A stretch of 42,315 nucleotides of DNA, from positions 24,342 through 66,656 of the forward strand of contig NZ_ML703342.1 of NCBI RefSeq assembly GCF_008638365.1. Reading direction: 5' to 3'. Of this stretch, positions 7,759 through 16,486 are shown in pieces (position 1 is the first letter of the stretch; each line of letters starts with the position of its first letter). The translations under genes and the position numbers were made by a program. The notes under the pieces were generated by a model. The model had not been told where the DNA came from, did not search any database, and saw only the letters and a list, made by a program, of their open reading frames with translations. This DNA is from Nocardiopsis quinghaiensis. GTDB taxonomy: Bacteria; Actinomycetota; Actinomycetes; Streptosporangiales; Streptosporangiaceae.

Positions 7759-9039
7759 GTGAACGCCGCCCTGAGCCCGCCCCACCTGTACGTACGCACC
7801 GTCTCCCTGCCCGAGGACGCCTCCAGCCTGGTGCGCCGCCTGCCAGCCGACTCCCCGCTGGCCTGGCTGACCGGCGACGAGGGGATCGTGGGCTGGGGAC
7901 GGGCCGCACGGCTGGAACTGGGCGGCGACCCCGGCGCGGCCGAGCCCACCGACACCACCCGCTTCACCGAGGCGGCCCGCTGGACGAACGGCCTCATGGA
8001 GCGCTCCGATGTCCGGGACGAGGTGAACCGGCCCGGCACCGGCCTGGTCGCCTTCGGCACGTTCGCCTTCTCCCCCGCCTCCGGGGACTCGTCCCTGGTG
8101 GTGCCCCGCGTGCTCCTCGGACGGCGCGACGGCCGCACATGGCTGACCACCGTCACCGACCGGCCCGGGGAGCACCCGCCCGAGCCCCCGCGTCCCACCT
8201 CCGCGACGCGGCCGGTCGGCCCGGTCTCCTGGAGCCGGGGATCGCTGACCGACGAGCGGTGGATGGCCGCCGTGGCCGACACCGTCGAGCGCATCCACGC
8301 GGGTGAACTCGACAAGGCCGTACTGGCGCGCGACGCCTTCGCCGACGCCGGCTCCCCCATCGACGTGCGCACCCTGCTGGAGCGGCTGCGCCTGCGCTTT
8401 CCCAGCTGCTTCACCTTCTCCGTGGACGGCATGGTCGGAGCCACCCCCGAGCTGCTGATGCGCCGCGAGGGTGACCGGCTCACCTCCCTGGTCCTGGCCG
8501 GGACCCGCCCCCGGGGCGGGGACGCCGACAGCGACCGGGCCCTGGCCGAGGAACTGCTGGCCTCGGCCAAGGACGTGGACGAGCACCGCATGGCCGTGGA
8601 CTCCCTGCGCGCCTCGCTGGGACCGCTCACCGAGGAACTGGACGTGCCCGAGCGGCCCCGCCTGCTCGCACTCGCCAACGTGCAGCACCTGGCCACCCCC
8701 GCGCGCGCACGCCTGTCCACCGGGGTGTCGGCGCTGGACGCGGTCGCCGCCCTGCACCCCACCGCCGCCGTGGGCGGCACCCCCACCTCCGCCGCCATGC
8801 GGCTGATCGCCGAGGTCGAGGGCATGGACCGGGGCGGCTACGCCGGTCCGGTGGGATGGCTGGACGGGGCGGGCAACGCCGAGTGGGGCATCGCCCTGCG
8901 CTGCGCCCGCGTGGACGGCGCGCGCGCCCGGCTCTTCGCCGGGGGCGGCATCGTCTCCCGGTCGGACCCGCGCTCGGAGCTGGCCGAGACCGAGTCCAAG
9001 TTCCGGGTGATGCGCGAGGCCCTCACCGACCCCGGCTGA
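7759..9039 (+). CDS. menF: Isochorismate synthase (probably MenF)
   Basis: A 426-residue chorismate-utilising enzyme. The C-terminal half has the family signatures ELDKAVLAR, VLAGTRPRG, ALHPTAAVGGTP, DRGGYAGPVGW and AGGGIVSRSDPRSELAETESKFR, including the residues that bind chorismate and Mg. It converts chorismate to isochorismate. Because menD, menC, menB and menE are in the same window, a menaquinone role is more likely than salicylate or 2,3-dihydroxybenzoate siderophore synthesis; no catecholate genes are nearby. The GTG start at 7759 has no Shine-Dalgarno but follows a -10 (TAGACT), so the message is probably leaderless. It stands 20 kb from the other men genes. Confidence 0.85.
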   Translation: MNAALSPPHLYVRTVSLPEDASSLVRRLPADSPLAWLTGDEGIVGWGRAARLELGGDPGAAEPTDTTRFTEAARWTNGLMERSDVRDEVNRPGTGLVAFGTFAFSPASGDSSLVVPRVLLGRRDGRTWLTTVTDRPGEHPPEPPRPTSATRPVGPVSWSRGSLTDERWMAAVADTVERIHAGELDKAVLARDAFADAGSPIDVRTLLERLRLRFPSCFTFSVDGMVGATPELLMRREGDRLTSLVLAGTRPRGGDADSDRALAEELLASAKDVDEHRMAVDSLRASLGPLTEELDVPERPRLLALANVQHLATPARARLSTGVSALDAVAALHPTAAVGGTPTSAAMRLIAEVEGMDRGGYAGPVGWLDGAGNAEWGIALRCARVDGARARLFAGGGIVSRSDPRSELAETESKFRVMREALTDPG

Positions 9040-9085
9040 GCCGGCGTTCACGGGCACGAAACACGGCGCCGCTAGCTTCACGCGC

Positions 9086-9535
9086 ATGCGTATCGACATG
9101 GTTCCCTGGGACGACCCCGACGCCGGCGCACTACGGGCCGGACAGCGGGCGGAGATCGCCGAACGGTACGGCACTCCCGACTCCGAGCCCGGTGTGGCGC
9201 CCTCGGCCGACGACATCGCGGTGTTCGTGGTGGCCCGCGACGAGCGGGGCACCGCCGTGGGCTGCGGCGGCCTGCGCGACCTCGGCGACGGGACGGGCGA
9301 GGTCAAGCGCATGTACGTGTCGCCCGGACACCGGGGGTCGGGCACGGCCCCGCTGGTCCTGGCGGCGCTGGAGGAGTGGGCCCGCGAGCGCGGCTGGAAG
9401 CGCCTGCTCCTGGAGACGGGCGACCGCCAGCCCGACGCCGTGCGGTTCTACACCCGTTCGGGCTACACGCCCGTTCCGAGGTTCGGCGCCTACGTCGACT
9501 CACCGTCCTCGCACTGCTTCGGCAAGGTGCTCTGA
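9086..9535 (+). CDS. GNAT-family N-acetyltransferase
   Basis: A 149-residue GNAT protein. Motif A is clear: VKRMYVSPGHRGSGTAPLVL, with the acetyl-CoA-binding RGSG turn, followed by LLLETGDRQPDAVRFYTRSGY (motif B) and a final strand. The substrate cannot be told. There is no Shine-Dalgarno; TAGCTT (9073-9078) lies seven bases before the ATG, so a leaderless transcript is likely, independent of the isochorismate synthase gene 46 bases upstream. Confidence 0.85.
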   Translation: MRIDMVPWDDPDAGALRAGQRAEIAERYGTPDSEPGVAPSADDIAVFVVARDERGTAVGCGGLRDLGDGTGEVKRMYVSPGHRGSGTAPLVLAALEEWARERGWKRLLLETGDRQPDAVRFYTRSGYTPVPRFGAYVDSPSSHCFGKVL

Positions 9536-9552
9536 GGACCGGAAAGAGCAGG

Positions 9553-9592
9553 ACCGGCCCCGGCAGCCCCCACGATGGAAGCCGGGGCCGGT
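9553..9592. terminator. Bidirectional terminator
   Basis: A perfect 12-bp stem, ACCGGCCCCGGC (9553-9564) with GCCGGGGCCGGT (9581-9592) and a 16-base loop, sits between the converging GNAT gene and the PhoX gene. Confidence 0.75.
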
Positions 9593-9611
9593 GGTCTTCT
9601 ACGGAGGCGGG

Positions 9612-11636
9612 CTACCTGCCCACCTCACGGCCTCCCTTGTGCCAGATGCACACCACGGACGGGCGGGGCATGTCACCGTCGGGCCAGGTGCTGGTGGGCG
9701 CATCGAACGAGCCGCCGTCACCCGGGTGCTGCGGGGCGAGGAAGACCGTCCTGCCGTCCTTCGTGATGAAGGGGCCGCAGGCCTCCGCGCCGACCGGGAC
9801 GGTCGCGAAGGTCTTGAGCTCACCGCGGAAGCGGCCCTCGACCGGCATGACGTGCAGACCGTCGTTGATCCCCAGCGAGCCGGGCTGGCCGTCGGTGGAG
9901 ATCCACAGGTTGCCGTCCTTGTCGAAGGTCAGGTTGTCCGGTGAGGAGATCGGCATGACCTTGGACTTGTCGAAGCCCGCGTAGTAGGTGTCCTCGTCCT
10001 CCGGGTTCCCGCACACCAGCGGCACGTTCCACGCGAACGCGGTGGCCGCGGCGTCGTCGCCCTCCTCCACGATCTCCAGGATGTGGCCGTGCCGGTTGGG
10101 ACCGCGCGGGTTGGGCTCGTCGGCCTGGCCGGGCTCACGGGCGGAGTTGTTGGTCAGCGCGCAGTACACCTTGCCGGTGACCGGGCTGGGCTCGAAGTCC
10201 TCGGGCCGGTCCATCTTGGTCGCGCCCACGGCGTCGGCGGCCAGGCGGGTGTACACCAGCACCTCCGCGACGCCGAAGCCGTCGACGAAGCTCTCGGTGT
10301 CGGTGCACAGCGCGACCCACTCACCGGAGCCGTCGAACCCGCCGTCGGAGGGCAGTGCGCCGGAGCCGTCGAACTCCTCGGCCGGGCTGTCGCCGCTCAG
10401 GCGGGCCACGTACAGCGTGCCCGAGTCCAGCAGGGTGAGGTTGTGGCGCCGCGAGCCCTCGACGTACTTCTTGGCGCTGACGAACTTGTACATGTAGTCG
10501 AAGCGCTCGTCGTCGCCCATGTAGGCGACCACGCGGCCGTCCTCGGCCAGGCGGATGGTGGCGCCCTCGTGCTTGAAGCGGCCGAGCATGGTGCGCTTGC
10601 ACGGCTCGGACCCGGGGTCGAGCGGGTCGACCTCCACGATGTAGCCGAAGCGGTTGGCCTCGTGGGGGTGCCTGGCCAGGTCGAAGCGCTCCTCGACACG
10701 GTCCCAGCGGCGCCCGGGAAGCCCGGTGCCGATGCCGTAGCGTCTGGTCTCGGTCGCGCCGGAGGCTCCGCCGAAGTACTGGTGGAAGTTCTCCTCGGCG
10801 GTGAGGAAGGTGCCCCAGGGGGTCATCCCGCCCGCGCAGTTGTTGAGCATGCCCCTGACCAGGGTCCCGGTGGGGTCCTCCGCGGTCTTGAGCAGGTCGT
10901 GCCCCGCGGCGGGGCCGGTCAGGCGCATGGGGGTGGTGGCGGTGACGCGGCGGTTGAAGGCGCGCTCCCCCTCCGACAGCACCCACTTACCGGTGCGGCC
11001 GTCGCGCTCCAGCTCGACGATGGAGCCGCCGTGTGCGGCCATGGCGATGCGGATCTGCTCCTCGCTCGCCGAGGCACCGTCGGTGTACCCCGGGAACATC
11101 AGGCCCTCGTTGGTGTACTCGTGGTTGACCCACAGCAGGCCGTGGTCGTCGTCGAGCTGGTGGAAGCCGACGTAGTCGCAGTTGTAGCCGAACTGCCGGG
11201 CCTGGGCCTCGGCGGTCTGGCCGTGCACGTCGAACTCGGGTGCGTCGGGCAGGACCGGGTCGCCCCAGCGGATGACGACGTGCTGGTCGTAACCCTTGGG
11301 GATGGTGACCTTGTCGTCGGTGTTGGGCTGGACGCTCTTGAAGGTGGGCCGCGGTGAGGGGTGGGGCCGGTCGGAGCCGCGGGGGTCGGAGGCGACGGGG
11401 CCGAGCGCGGAGAGCCCGAGTGCTCCGGCCCCGGCGGTGACCGCTCCGGCGCGCAGCGCCGTGCGGCGGGAGAGCGCCTTGGCGAAGATGTCCCCGAAGT
11501 AGGGATTGTCGCTGGTGTTGGGGGCGGGGTGGAAGCAGGCGTCGCCACAGCGCAGCTGACACGTTGCGCGGGAACGGCCGCCCCCTACCTGACCGATCAA
11601 CGGCAGTGGGCGGCGGCGGGGCGCGGATTCGGGCAC
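9612..11636 (-). CDS. Tat-exported PhoX-family phosphatase (DUF839)
   Basis: About 674 residues. A twin-arginine signal follows a conserved leader: RCGDACFHPAPNTSDNPYFGDI, then SRRTALRAGAV with Arg57-Arg58 and a hydrophobic stretch. The mature protein is a PhoX/DUF839 beta-propeller with LLWVNHEYTNEGLMFPG, NNCAGGMTPWGTFLTAEEN, VYCALTNNS and SSPDNLTFDKDGNLWIS. PhoX enzymes are Ca/Fe-dependent alkaline phosphatases acting outside the membrane. The GTG at 11636 was chosen because AAGGAG lies five bases upstream (11647-11642) and it gives a normal family N-terminus; an upstream GTG at 11768 would add unrelated residues. The gene probably responds to phosphate starvation (see the PHO-box feature). 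Confidence 0.9.
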   Translation of the reverse strand: MPESAPRRRPLPLIGQVGGGRSRATCQLRCGDACFHPAPNTSDNPYFGDIFAKALSRRTALRAGAVTAGAGALGLSALGPVASDPRGSDRPHPSPRPTFKSVQPNTDDKVTIPKGYDQHVVIRWGDPVLPDAPEFDVHGQTAEAQARQFGYNCDYVGFHQLDDDHGLLWVNHEYTNEGLMFPGYTDGASASEEQIRIAMAAHGGSIVELERDGRTGKWVLSEGERAFNRRVTATTPMRLTGPAAGHDLLKTAEDPTGTLVRGMLNNCAGGMTPWGTFLTAEENFHQYFGGASGATETRRYGIGTGLPGRRWDRVEERFDLARHPHEANRFGYIVEVDPLDPGSEPCKRTMLGRFKHEGATIRLAEDGRVVAYMGDDERFDYMYKFVSAKKYVEGSRRHNLTLLDSGTLYVARLSGDSPAEEFDGSGALPSDGGFDGSGEWVALCTDTESFVDGFGVAEVLVYTRLAADAVGATKMDRPEDFEPSPVTGKVYCALTNNSAREPGQADEPNPRGPNRHGHILEIVEEGDDAAATAFAWNVPLVCGNPEDEDTYYAGFDKSKVMPISSPDNLTFDKDGNLWISTDGQPGSLGINDGLHVMPVEGRFRGELKTFATVPVGAEACGPFITKDGRTVFLAPQHPGDGGSFDAPTSTWPDGDMPRPSVVCIWHKGGREVGR

Positions 11637-12028
11637 ACCTTCTCCTTGGGGATCGTGCTGGTCCGCGTGCTCCGGCCGGTGCGGGTCGAGCCGGGACGTG
11701 CGGCTTCTCCAGGTCCGGCGGGGTTCGCCACCGGTCGCTCCCGACCCTGGCCGAGGCTCCACACGCACGGGTGAAACCGAGGTAAACGCCCCTACAACTC
11801 CGGCGCATTCCCTGGTGTGTCACTCTCCAGAGTCAAATGAACACGAGCTGTTGATTCTTGCTGTGATCATGACCTGTGCGGACCTGCCCGGTCCACATGC
11901 CACGCCCGGAAAAATCCCCGGATGTGCCCCATGCCCCGCGTTGCGCCCCTCCCGGGCGGGACTCCCCCGCAGGTGACCGTTGGCCCCCGCCCGTTCCCGG
12001 CCACGTCCGCCGCACCCGCGACGCCCCT
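11637..12028. other. Gap between the siderophore importer and the phoX-like gene
   Basis: This 392-base gap holds the leader and promoter region of the minus-strand PhoX gene, including the PHO-box-like repeat at 11770-11798. Bases 11815-11875 are AT-richer and may hold promoter elements. A short hairpin, GGACC (11880-11884) with GGTCC (11890-11894), could help end the importer operon. No gene is seen. Confidence 0.5.
11770..11798 (-). promoter_or_regulatory. Candidate PHO box (PhoP-binding direct repeats)
   Basis: On the minus strand GTTTACC (11787-11781) and TTTCACC (11776-11770) are spaced exactly 11 bases start to start, matching the Streptomyces PhoP direct-repeat unit GTTCACC plus four bases. 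A weaker third unit, GTTGTAG (11798-11792), keeps the same phase. The site is about 135 bases upstream of the PhoX start codon. Confidence 0.6.
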
Positions 12029-12874
12029 CTAGGACCGCTGGCCGCTGCGGCCGACCGGCACCACCATCGGCCCCCCGGTGACCGGGTCCTCCACCACGAC
12101 CGCCTCCAGGTCGAAGGCCTCGCGCAGCAGTTCGGGGGTGAGCACGTCGGCCGGGGTCCCGCTGGCCACCACACGTCCCTCGCGCATGGTGATGACGGTG
12201 TCGGCGTAACGGGCTGCGAGGTTGAGGTCGTGCAGCACCATGACGATGGTGCGCCCGCCGTCCTGGTGCAGGTCGCGTACCAGGTCCAGGACGTCGACCT
12301 GGTGGACCAGGTCCAGGAAGGTGGTGGGCTCGTCCAGCAGCAGCAGGTCGGTCCCCTGGGCCAGGACCATGGATATCCACGCCCGTTGGCGCTGGCCGCC
12401 CGACAGTTCCTGCAGAGGGCTGTCGGCCAGCTCCAGCAGCCCGGTCTGCTCCAGGGCGTCGGAGACCGCGCGGTGGTCCTCACCCGACCACTGCCGGTAC
12501 CAGCGCTGGGAGGGGTGGCGTCCCCGGGCGACCAGGTCGGCCACGGTCAGCCCGTCCGGCGCCACGGGCTGCTGGGGCAGCACGCCCAGCACCTCGGCGA
12601 CCTCGCGGGTGGGCACGCGGTGGATGTCGCGGCCGTCGAGTTCGACCAGGCCCGACCTGGGCTTCATGAGACGTCCCAGGGCGCGCAGCATGGTGGACTT
12701 GCCGCACCCGTTGGGGCCGATGACGCAGGTGACGGTGCCCTCGACGATGTCGGCGTCCAGGCCGTGCACGACGGTGTGGTCGTCGTAGGCCAGGGTGAGT
12801 CCGCGCGCGCTCAGCCGTACCGGCGCGGCGACGGGTTCGGGGGTGGTGTGCGCACGAATCTGTTGTGTGGTCAC
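12029..12874 (-). CDS. Iron-siderophore ABC transporter ATP-binding protein (FecE/FepC-like)
   Basis: A 281-residue ATPase. Walker A GPNGCGKST (53-61), LSGGQRQRAW (signature at 157-161), Walker B LLLLDEP (177-183) and the His215 switch are present; PNGCGKSTML and DEPTTFLDL are typical of the FecE/FepC/FhuC family. It energises ferric-siderophore import with the two FecCD-type permeases upstream. The GTG start overlaps the preceding permease stop (GTGA). The last gene of its operon. Confidence 0.92.
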   Translation of the reverse strand: MTTQQIRAHTTPEPVAAPVRLSARGLTLAYDDHTVVHGLDADIVEGTVTCVIGPNGCGKSTMLRALGRLMKPRSGLVELDGRDIHRVPTREVAEVLGVLPQQPVAPDGLTVADLVARGRHPSQRWYRQWSGEDHRAVSDALEQTGLLELADSPLQELSGGQRQRAWISMVLAQGTDLLLLDEPTTFLDLVHQVDVLDLVRDLHQDGGRTIVMVLHDLNLAARYADTVITMREGRVVASGTPADVLTPELLREAFDLEAVVVEDPVTGGPMVVPVGRSGQRS

Positions 12875-13977
12875 GCCTGCACCTTTCGATTGCCGCGGAC
12901 GAGCAGGTAGATCAGGTAGAGGGCGCCCAGGCAGCCGGTGACGATGCCGACCGGGAGCTGGACGCTGATCAGGTTGCGGGCGAGCAGGTCGGCGGCACAG
13001 GTCAGGACGGCGCCGACGAGCGCGGAGAGCAGGACGGGCGGCCGGGAGGTGCGGGCCAGACGCAGCGCGATCTGCGGACAGGCCAGCGACACGAACAGGA
13101 TCGGTCCGGCGGCCGAGGTGCCGAAGGCGGCCAGGAGCACGGCCAGCACCAGCGTGGTGGTGCGGGCGAGTTCCAGACGCACGCCCAGGCTGCGGACCAC
13201 TTCGTCGCTGTAGGAGAGCACGTCCAGGGTGCGCGCGGCGACCAGGGCCAGGGGCAGTACCAGGACCAGGGCCACCGTGACGGGGAGCGCGTCCTGCCAG
13301 GTGCTCATGGCCAGGCTGCCCGCGATCCAGACCATGGCGCGGCCGGTGTCGCTGACGTCCCCCAGGGTGAGCATCCACAGGGTGAGGTTCATCAGCACGG
13401 TGGACACGCCCACACCCACCAGCAGCAGGCGGAAGCCGTCGATGCCGCCGCGCCAGGCGAGCCCGTAGCACAGGGCCCCGGCGGCCAGGCCGCCGGTCAG
13501 TGCCAGGGCGGGCACGCCGATGTCGGCCAGGGGCCCGCTGATGATGCCGTAGCTGCCGCCGAAGGCCATCACCCCGACCACGCCCGCGCTGGCGCCGTGG
13601 GTGACGCCCAGCAGGTCGGGGCTGGCCAGGGGGTTGCGCATGATGGTCTGGGTGATGGCGCCCGCGGCGGCCAGGGCGGCCCCGGCGAGCATGCCCACCA
13701 CCACGCGCGGCATGCGCACACGCCAGATGGTGAAGTAGTCGTCGTAGCTGGTGCCGACGACGTTGGCCCACACTCGGTCGGGCGGGATGAACGTCGATCC
13801 GACGGAGAGGTTGAGCACCACCAGCACGAACAGGACCAGGGCGGTCAGCAGGCCGACGGCGACCAGGCGGGGACGCAGGGGGAAAGAGACCGGGCCCATG
13901 CGGACGGCCCGGCCCCGGCGGGCCAGACGGTCGTCGGCCCGCTGCCGGGCGTCGTCGGGGGCGAGGGTGGAGGTCAT
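12871..13977 (-). CDS. Iron-siderophore ABC permease, second subunit (FecCD family)
   Basis: A 368-residue multi-spanning permease. The first membrane helix is at about residues 38-58, followed by IWRVRMPRVVVGMLAGAALA, GAITQTIMRNPLASPDLLGV and GPILFVSLACPQIALRLAR, all hallmark FecCD (BtuCD-type) motifs. It pairs with the other permease to form the membrane channel. ATG at 13977 overlaps the stop of the first permease (ATGA) and its own stop overlaps the ATPase start, so the three genes form one coupled operon. Confidence 0.92.
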   Translation of the reverse strand: MTSTLAPDDARQRADDRLARRGRAVRMGPVSFPLRPRLVAVGLLTALVLFVLVVLNLSVGSTFIPPDRVWANVVGTSYDDYFTIWRVRMPRVVVGMLAGAALAAAGAITQTIMRNPLASPDLLGVTHGASAGVVGVMAFGGSYGIISGPLADIGVPALALTGGLAAGALCYGLAWRGGIDGFRLLLVGVGVSTVLMNLTLWMLTLGDVSDTGRAMVWIAGSLAMSTWQDALPVTVALVLVLPLALVAARTLDVLSYSDEVVRSLGVRLELARTTTLVLAVLLAAFGTSAAGPILFVSLACPQIALRLARTSRPPVLLSALVGAVLTCAADLLARNLISVQLPVGIVTGCLGALYLIYLLVRGNRKVQA

Positions 13978-15047
13978 AGTGAGAGCAGCCTCCGGCGGCG
14001 GACGATGTGGATGAAGAAGGGGGCGCCGAGTATGGCCAGGACCACGCCGACCTGGAGTTCGCCCGGCGGGGCGAGGAAGCGGCCCAGGACGTCGGCGGTC
14101 AGGAGCAGGGCCGCGCCCATCAGCGCCGAGTAGGGCAGCAGCCAGCGGTAGTCGGCGCCGACGATGCCGCGGGCCAGGTGGGGCACGATGAGTCCGACGA
14201 AGGCGATGGGACCGCAGGCGGCGACGGTCACGCCGGTGAGCAGGGTGATGGCGAGCAGGCCGGTGACGCGGGCGCGGCCGATTCGGAAGCCCAGTGCGCG
14301 CGCGGTGTCCTCGCCCAGGGCCAGCGCGTTGAGGGCGCGGGTGTTGGTCAGGGCCAGGACCGCGCCGAGGACGACCACGGGCAGCATGGGGCCGAGGATC
14401 GCGGGGTCGCGGCCCACCAGGGAGCCCACCCGCCAGAACCGGAAGTCCTCCATGGTGGACTGGTCGAGCAGGACCAGACCGGAGGTCAGGGAGTAGGCCA
14501 TCCAGCTCACGGCGGTCCCGGCCAGGGCCAGGGTGATGGGTGTGGGGCCGCGTCCGGGGACCGAGCCGATGGCGTAGACCAGGACCACGGCCACGGCGGC
14601 GCCCGCGAAGGCGAACCAGGCCTGGGTGTACAGGGTGGTGGTGTCGAGGAGCATGATGCCCAGCACCACGGCCAGGGCGGCGCCGAAGGTGACGCCGAGG
14701 ATGCTGGGATCGCCCAGCGGGTTGCGGGTGTGGCCCTGCATGAGGGCGCCGCCCAGACCGAGGCTGATCCCGGCGAGCAGTCCGAGCGCGGTACGCGGCA
14801 GCCGGATCTCGTTGACGATGATGTCGGCCTCGCCTCCCGCGGTGGAGGTCAGGGCCAGCCACACGGTGCCGGGGCTGAGGCCGCGGGCGCCGACGAGCAC
14901 GCTGGCCAGGACGGCCAGGCACAGCAGCAGGAGCATCAGTCCCAGGCCCGAGATCCGGCGCGCCCGGCGAGCCGCGACCGCGCCGCCCGCGGTGGTCGTC
15001 GGGGCCGGCGCCGTGGGGGTTCGCGGCGGCCCGGTGGTCTCCCTCAC
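13974..15047 (-). CDS. Iron-siderophore ABC permease, first subunit (FecCD family)
   Basis: A 357-residue permease with about ten membrane helices and FecCD signatures: IRLPRTALGLLAGISLGLGG, MQGHTRNPLGDPSILGV, ALGFRIGRARV and GPIAFVGLIVPHLAR. The GTG at 15047 is favoured because GGGAG (15057-15053) lies five bases upstream; a TTG at 15059 is also open. It is the first gene of the importer operon and its start is only about 30 bases from the iron box, consistent with repression when iron is sufficient. Confidence 0.92.
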   Translation of the reverse strand: MRETTGPPRTPTAPAPTTTAGGAVAARRARRISGLGLMLLLLCLAVLASVLVGARGLSPGTVWLALTSTAGGEADIIVNEIRLPRTALGLLAGISLGLGGALMQGHTRNPLGDPSILGVTFGAALAVVLGIMLLDTTTLYTQAWFAFAGAAVAVVLVYAIGSVPGRGPTPITLALAGTAVSWMAYSLTSGLVLLDQSTMEDFRFWRVGSLVGRDPAILGPMLPVVVLGAVLALTNTRALNALALGEDTARALGFRIGRARVTGLLAITLLTGVTVAACGPIAFVGLIVPHLARGIVGADYRWLLPYSALMGAALLLTADVLGRFLAPPGELQVGVVLAILGAPFFIHIVRRRRLLSL

Positions 15048-15078
15048 CCGGTCTCCCAATCATGACGAAGGCCAGGCC

Positions 15079-15105
15079 AACCTAACTTAGGTTTGCCTAG
15101 CCACA
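15079..15105. promoter_or_regulatory. Iron box between divergent importer genes
   Basis: AACCTAA-C-TTAGGTT (15079-15093) is a perfect interrupted palindrome, and TTAGGTTTGCCTAGCC continues to about 15102, resembling the actinobacterial IdeR/DmdR consensus TTAGGTTAGGCTAACCTAA. A weaker echo, CTAAGTTTGCCACG, begins near 15116. The site lies between the permease start (15047, minus) and the binding-protein start (15227, plus). Confidence 0.75.
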
Positions 15106-15144
15106 GTTGAATGCTCTAAGTTTGCCACGTCTCGGACGAAGACG

Positions 15145-15165
15145 ACACATCTCCTGATGATGTGT
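15145..15165. promoter_or_regulatory. Inverted repeat in the binding-protein leader
   Basis: ACACATC (15145-15151) and GATGTGT (15159-15165) form a perfect 7-bp inverted repeat with a 7-base spacer, 60-80 bases upstream of the siderophore-binding lipoprotein start. It could be an operator or an mRNA hairpin. Confidence 0.35.
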
Positions 15166-15226
15166 ATCGCTTTCGTGTCAACAGAACAGCTTTTCCCTGA
15201 TCCCCTGAACCGACCGGAGCTCCACC

Positions 15227-16246
15227 ATGACCACTCTCGCCCACCTGCGCCGCGCGGGCCTGCCCCTGGCCGTCGCGGCCTCCCTGACCCTGGTGACCGC
15301 CTGCGGCGCGAGCGGCCCGGAGGAGGACGCTTCCACCGGATCCGGGGAGGAGAGCGCCGAGGGCTTCCCGATCACCGTCGAGCACGCCATGGGCGAGACC
15401 GAGATCCCGGCCGCACCCGAGCGTGTGCTGCCGCTGGACTCCACCTACGTGGACGCCACCCTCGCCCTGGGCGGCAACGTGGTGGGCTTCACGCAGATCG
15501 CCGAGGGCCAGGACGCCCTGCCCGAGTACCTGCTCGGGAGCGACTGGAACGTGGGCAGCGCCGAGGAGGCCGAGTCGGTGGGCCTGCTGTGGGAGATCGA
15601 CCCGGAGCTGGTCGCCCAGAGTGAGCCGGACCTGATCCTGTCCGCCGAGGTCCGCCACGGCGACGGCTACGCCCAGCTCTCCGAGGTCTCCCCCACGGTG
15701 ATGTCGGAGACCACCGGCGCCACGTGGAAGGAGAACCTGCGCCTGAACGGCGAGGCGATGGGCATGGCCGAGGAGGCCGACCGCCTCGTGACCGAGTACG
15801 AGGAGCGGGCCGCCGCCATCGGCGAGGAGATCGCCGGGTCCGCGGACGGGGAGCTGCCCACCGTGTCGGTGGTGCGCTTCGCCGGTGACGCCGACGGCGT
15901 GCGTCTGTACAGCCGCAACTCCTACATCGGCGTGGTCCTGGACGACCTGGGCCTGCCCGCCAGCGAGGGCACCGCCACCGACACCGAGGAGATCGTGACC
16001 TACCACAGTCCCGAGCGCCTGATGGACCTGGAGGCCGACCGCATCCTGGTGTCCACCTACGACGACGGTGTCGGCGAGGTGGACAAGGACAAGGAGCGCT
16101 ACACCTCCAACCCGCTGTGGAGCGAACTGGAGGGCACCAAGACCGAGGTGGACGACGCCTACTGGATCTCCGGCGTGGGCCTGATCGCCGCGCACGCCGT
16201 GCTGGACGACGTCGCCGAGATCTTCGAGGTCGACCCCCAGCGCTAG
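15227..16246 (+). CDS. Siderophore-binding lipoprotein (FecB/FepB family)
   Basis: A 339-residue substrate-binding protein. The signal peptide ends VTAC with lipobox Cys26. Typical family features follow: ERVLPLDSTYVDATLALGGNVVGF, PDLILSAE and two lobes joined by a long helix (ENLRLNGEAMGMAEEADRLVTEYEER). It should capture the ferric siderophore at the cell surface and pass it to the divergent FecCDE importer. It is transcribed away from the permeases out of the same iron-box region. The ligand is probably the product of the neighbouring biosynthetic operon, by analogy with DesE; this is inference. Confidence 0.9.
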   Translation: MTTLAHLRRAGLPLAVAASLTLVTACGASGPEEDASTGSGEESAEGFPITVEHAMGETEIPAAPERVLPLDSTYVDATLALGGNVVGFTQIAEGQDALPEYLLGSDWNVGSAEEAESVGLLWEIDPELVAQSEPDLILSAEVRHGDGYAQLSEVSPTVMSETTGATWKENLRLNGEAMGMAEEADRLVTEYEERAAAIGEEIAGSADGELPTVSVVRFAGDADGVRLYSRNSYIGVVLDDLGLPASEGTATDTEEIVTYHSPERLMDLEADRILVSTYDDGVGEVDKDKERYTSNPLWSELEGTKTEVDDAYWISGVGLIAAHAVLDDVAEIFEVDPQR

Positions 16247-16390
16247 GCCGTGTCCTCTCCGGGGCTCCGCTCCGCCTCGCCCCGTGTGCGAGCGCCCCAT
16301 AGGCGGGAACCCTCGGATCCTCCAGGACCCCGCCGGCGCCCGGACCACGCCCCCAGGGGCCGAGCCGGTGTTCCCACCACCGGGCGGTTC

Positions 16391-16421
16391 GGGACGGGAC
16401 CCGTCAGTCGGGTTCCGTCCC
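16391..16421 (+). terminator. Hairpin between binding-protein and decarboxylase genes
   Basis: GGGACGGGACCCG (16391-16403) pairs with CGGGTTCCGTCCC (16409-16421): 13 pairs including one G-U, with a five-base loop. It may end the binding-protein transcript or reduce read-through into the decarboxylase gene. The rest of 16247-16486 shows no gene or clear promoter. Confidence 0.55.
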
Positions 16422-16486
16422 CGTCGCCTGCCGTGTGCCGCGCACACGGCGTGTCCGACCCACCACGCTCACCGGAGGAATCCTCC

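Noticed and set aside
5709..8306. 865-codon plus-strand open frame across the glycosidase and isochorismate synthase genes
   Set aside because: It is antisense to the GHL10 gene and out of frame with the synthase; its protein is Gly/Val/Arg-rich without motifs, as expected for shadows in GC-rich DNA.
7759..9039. Isochorismate synthase as part of a catecholate or salicylate siderophore pathway
   Set aside because: No EntB/EntA/EntE or salicylate genes and no iron box are nearby, whereas menD, menC, menB and menE are in the same window.
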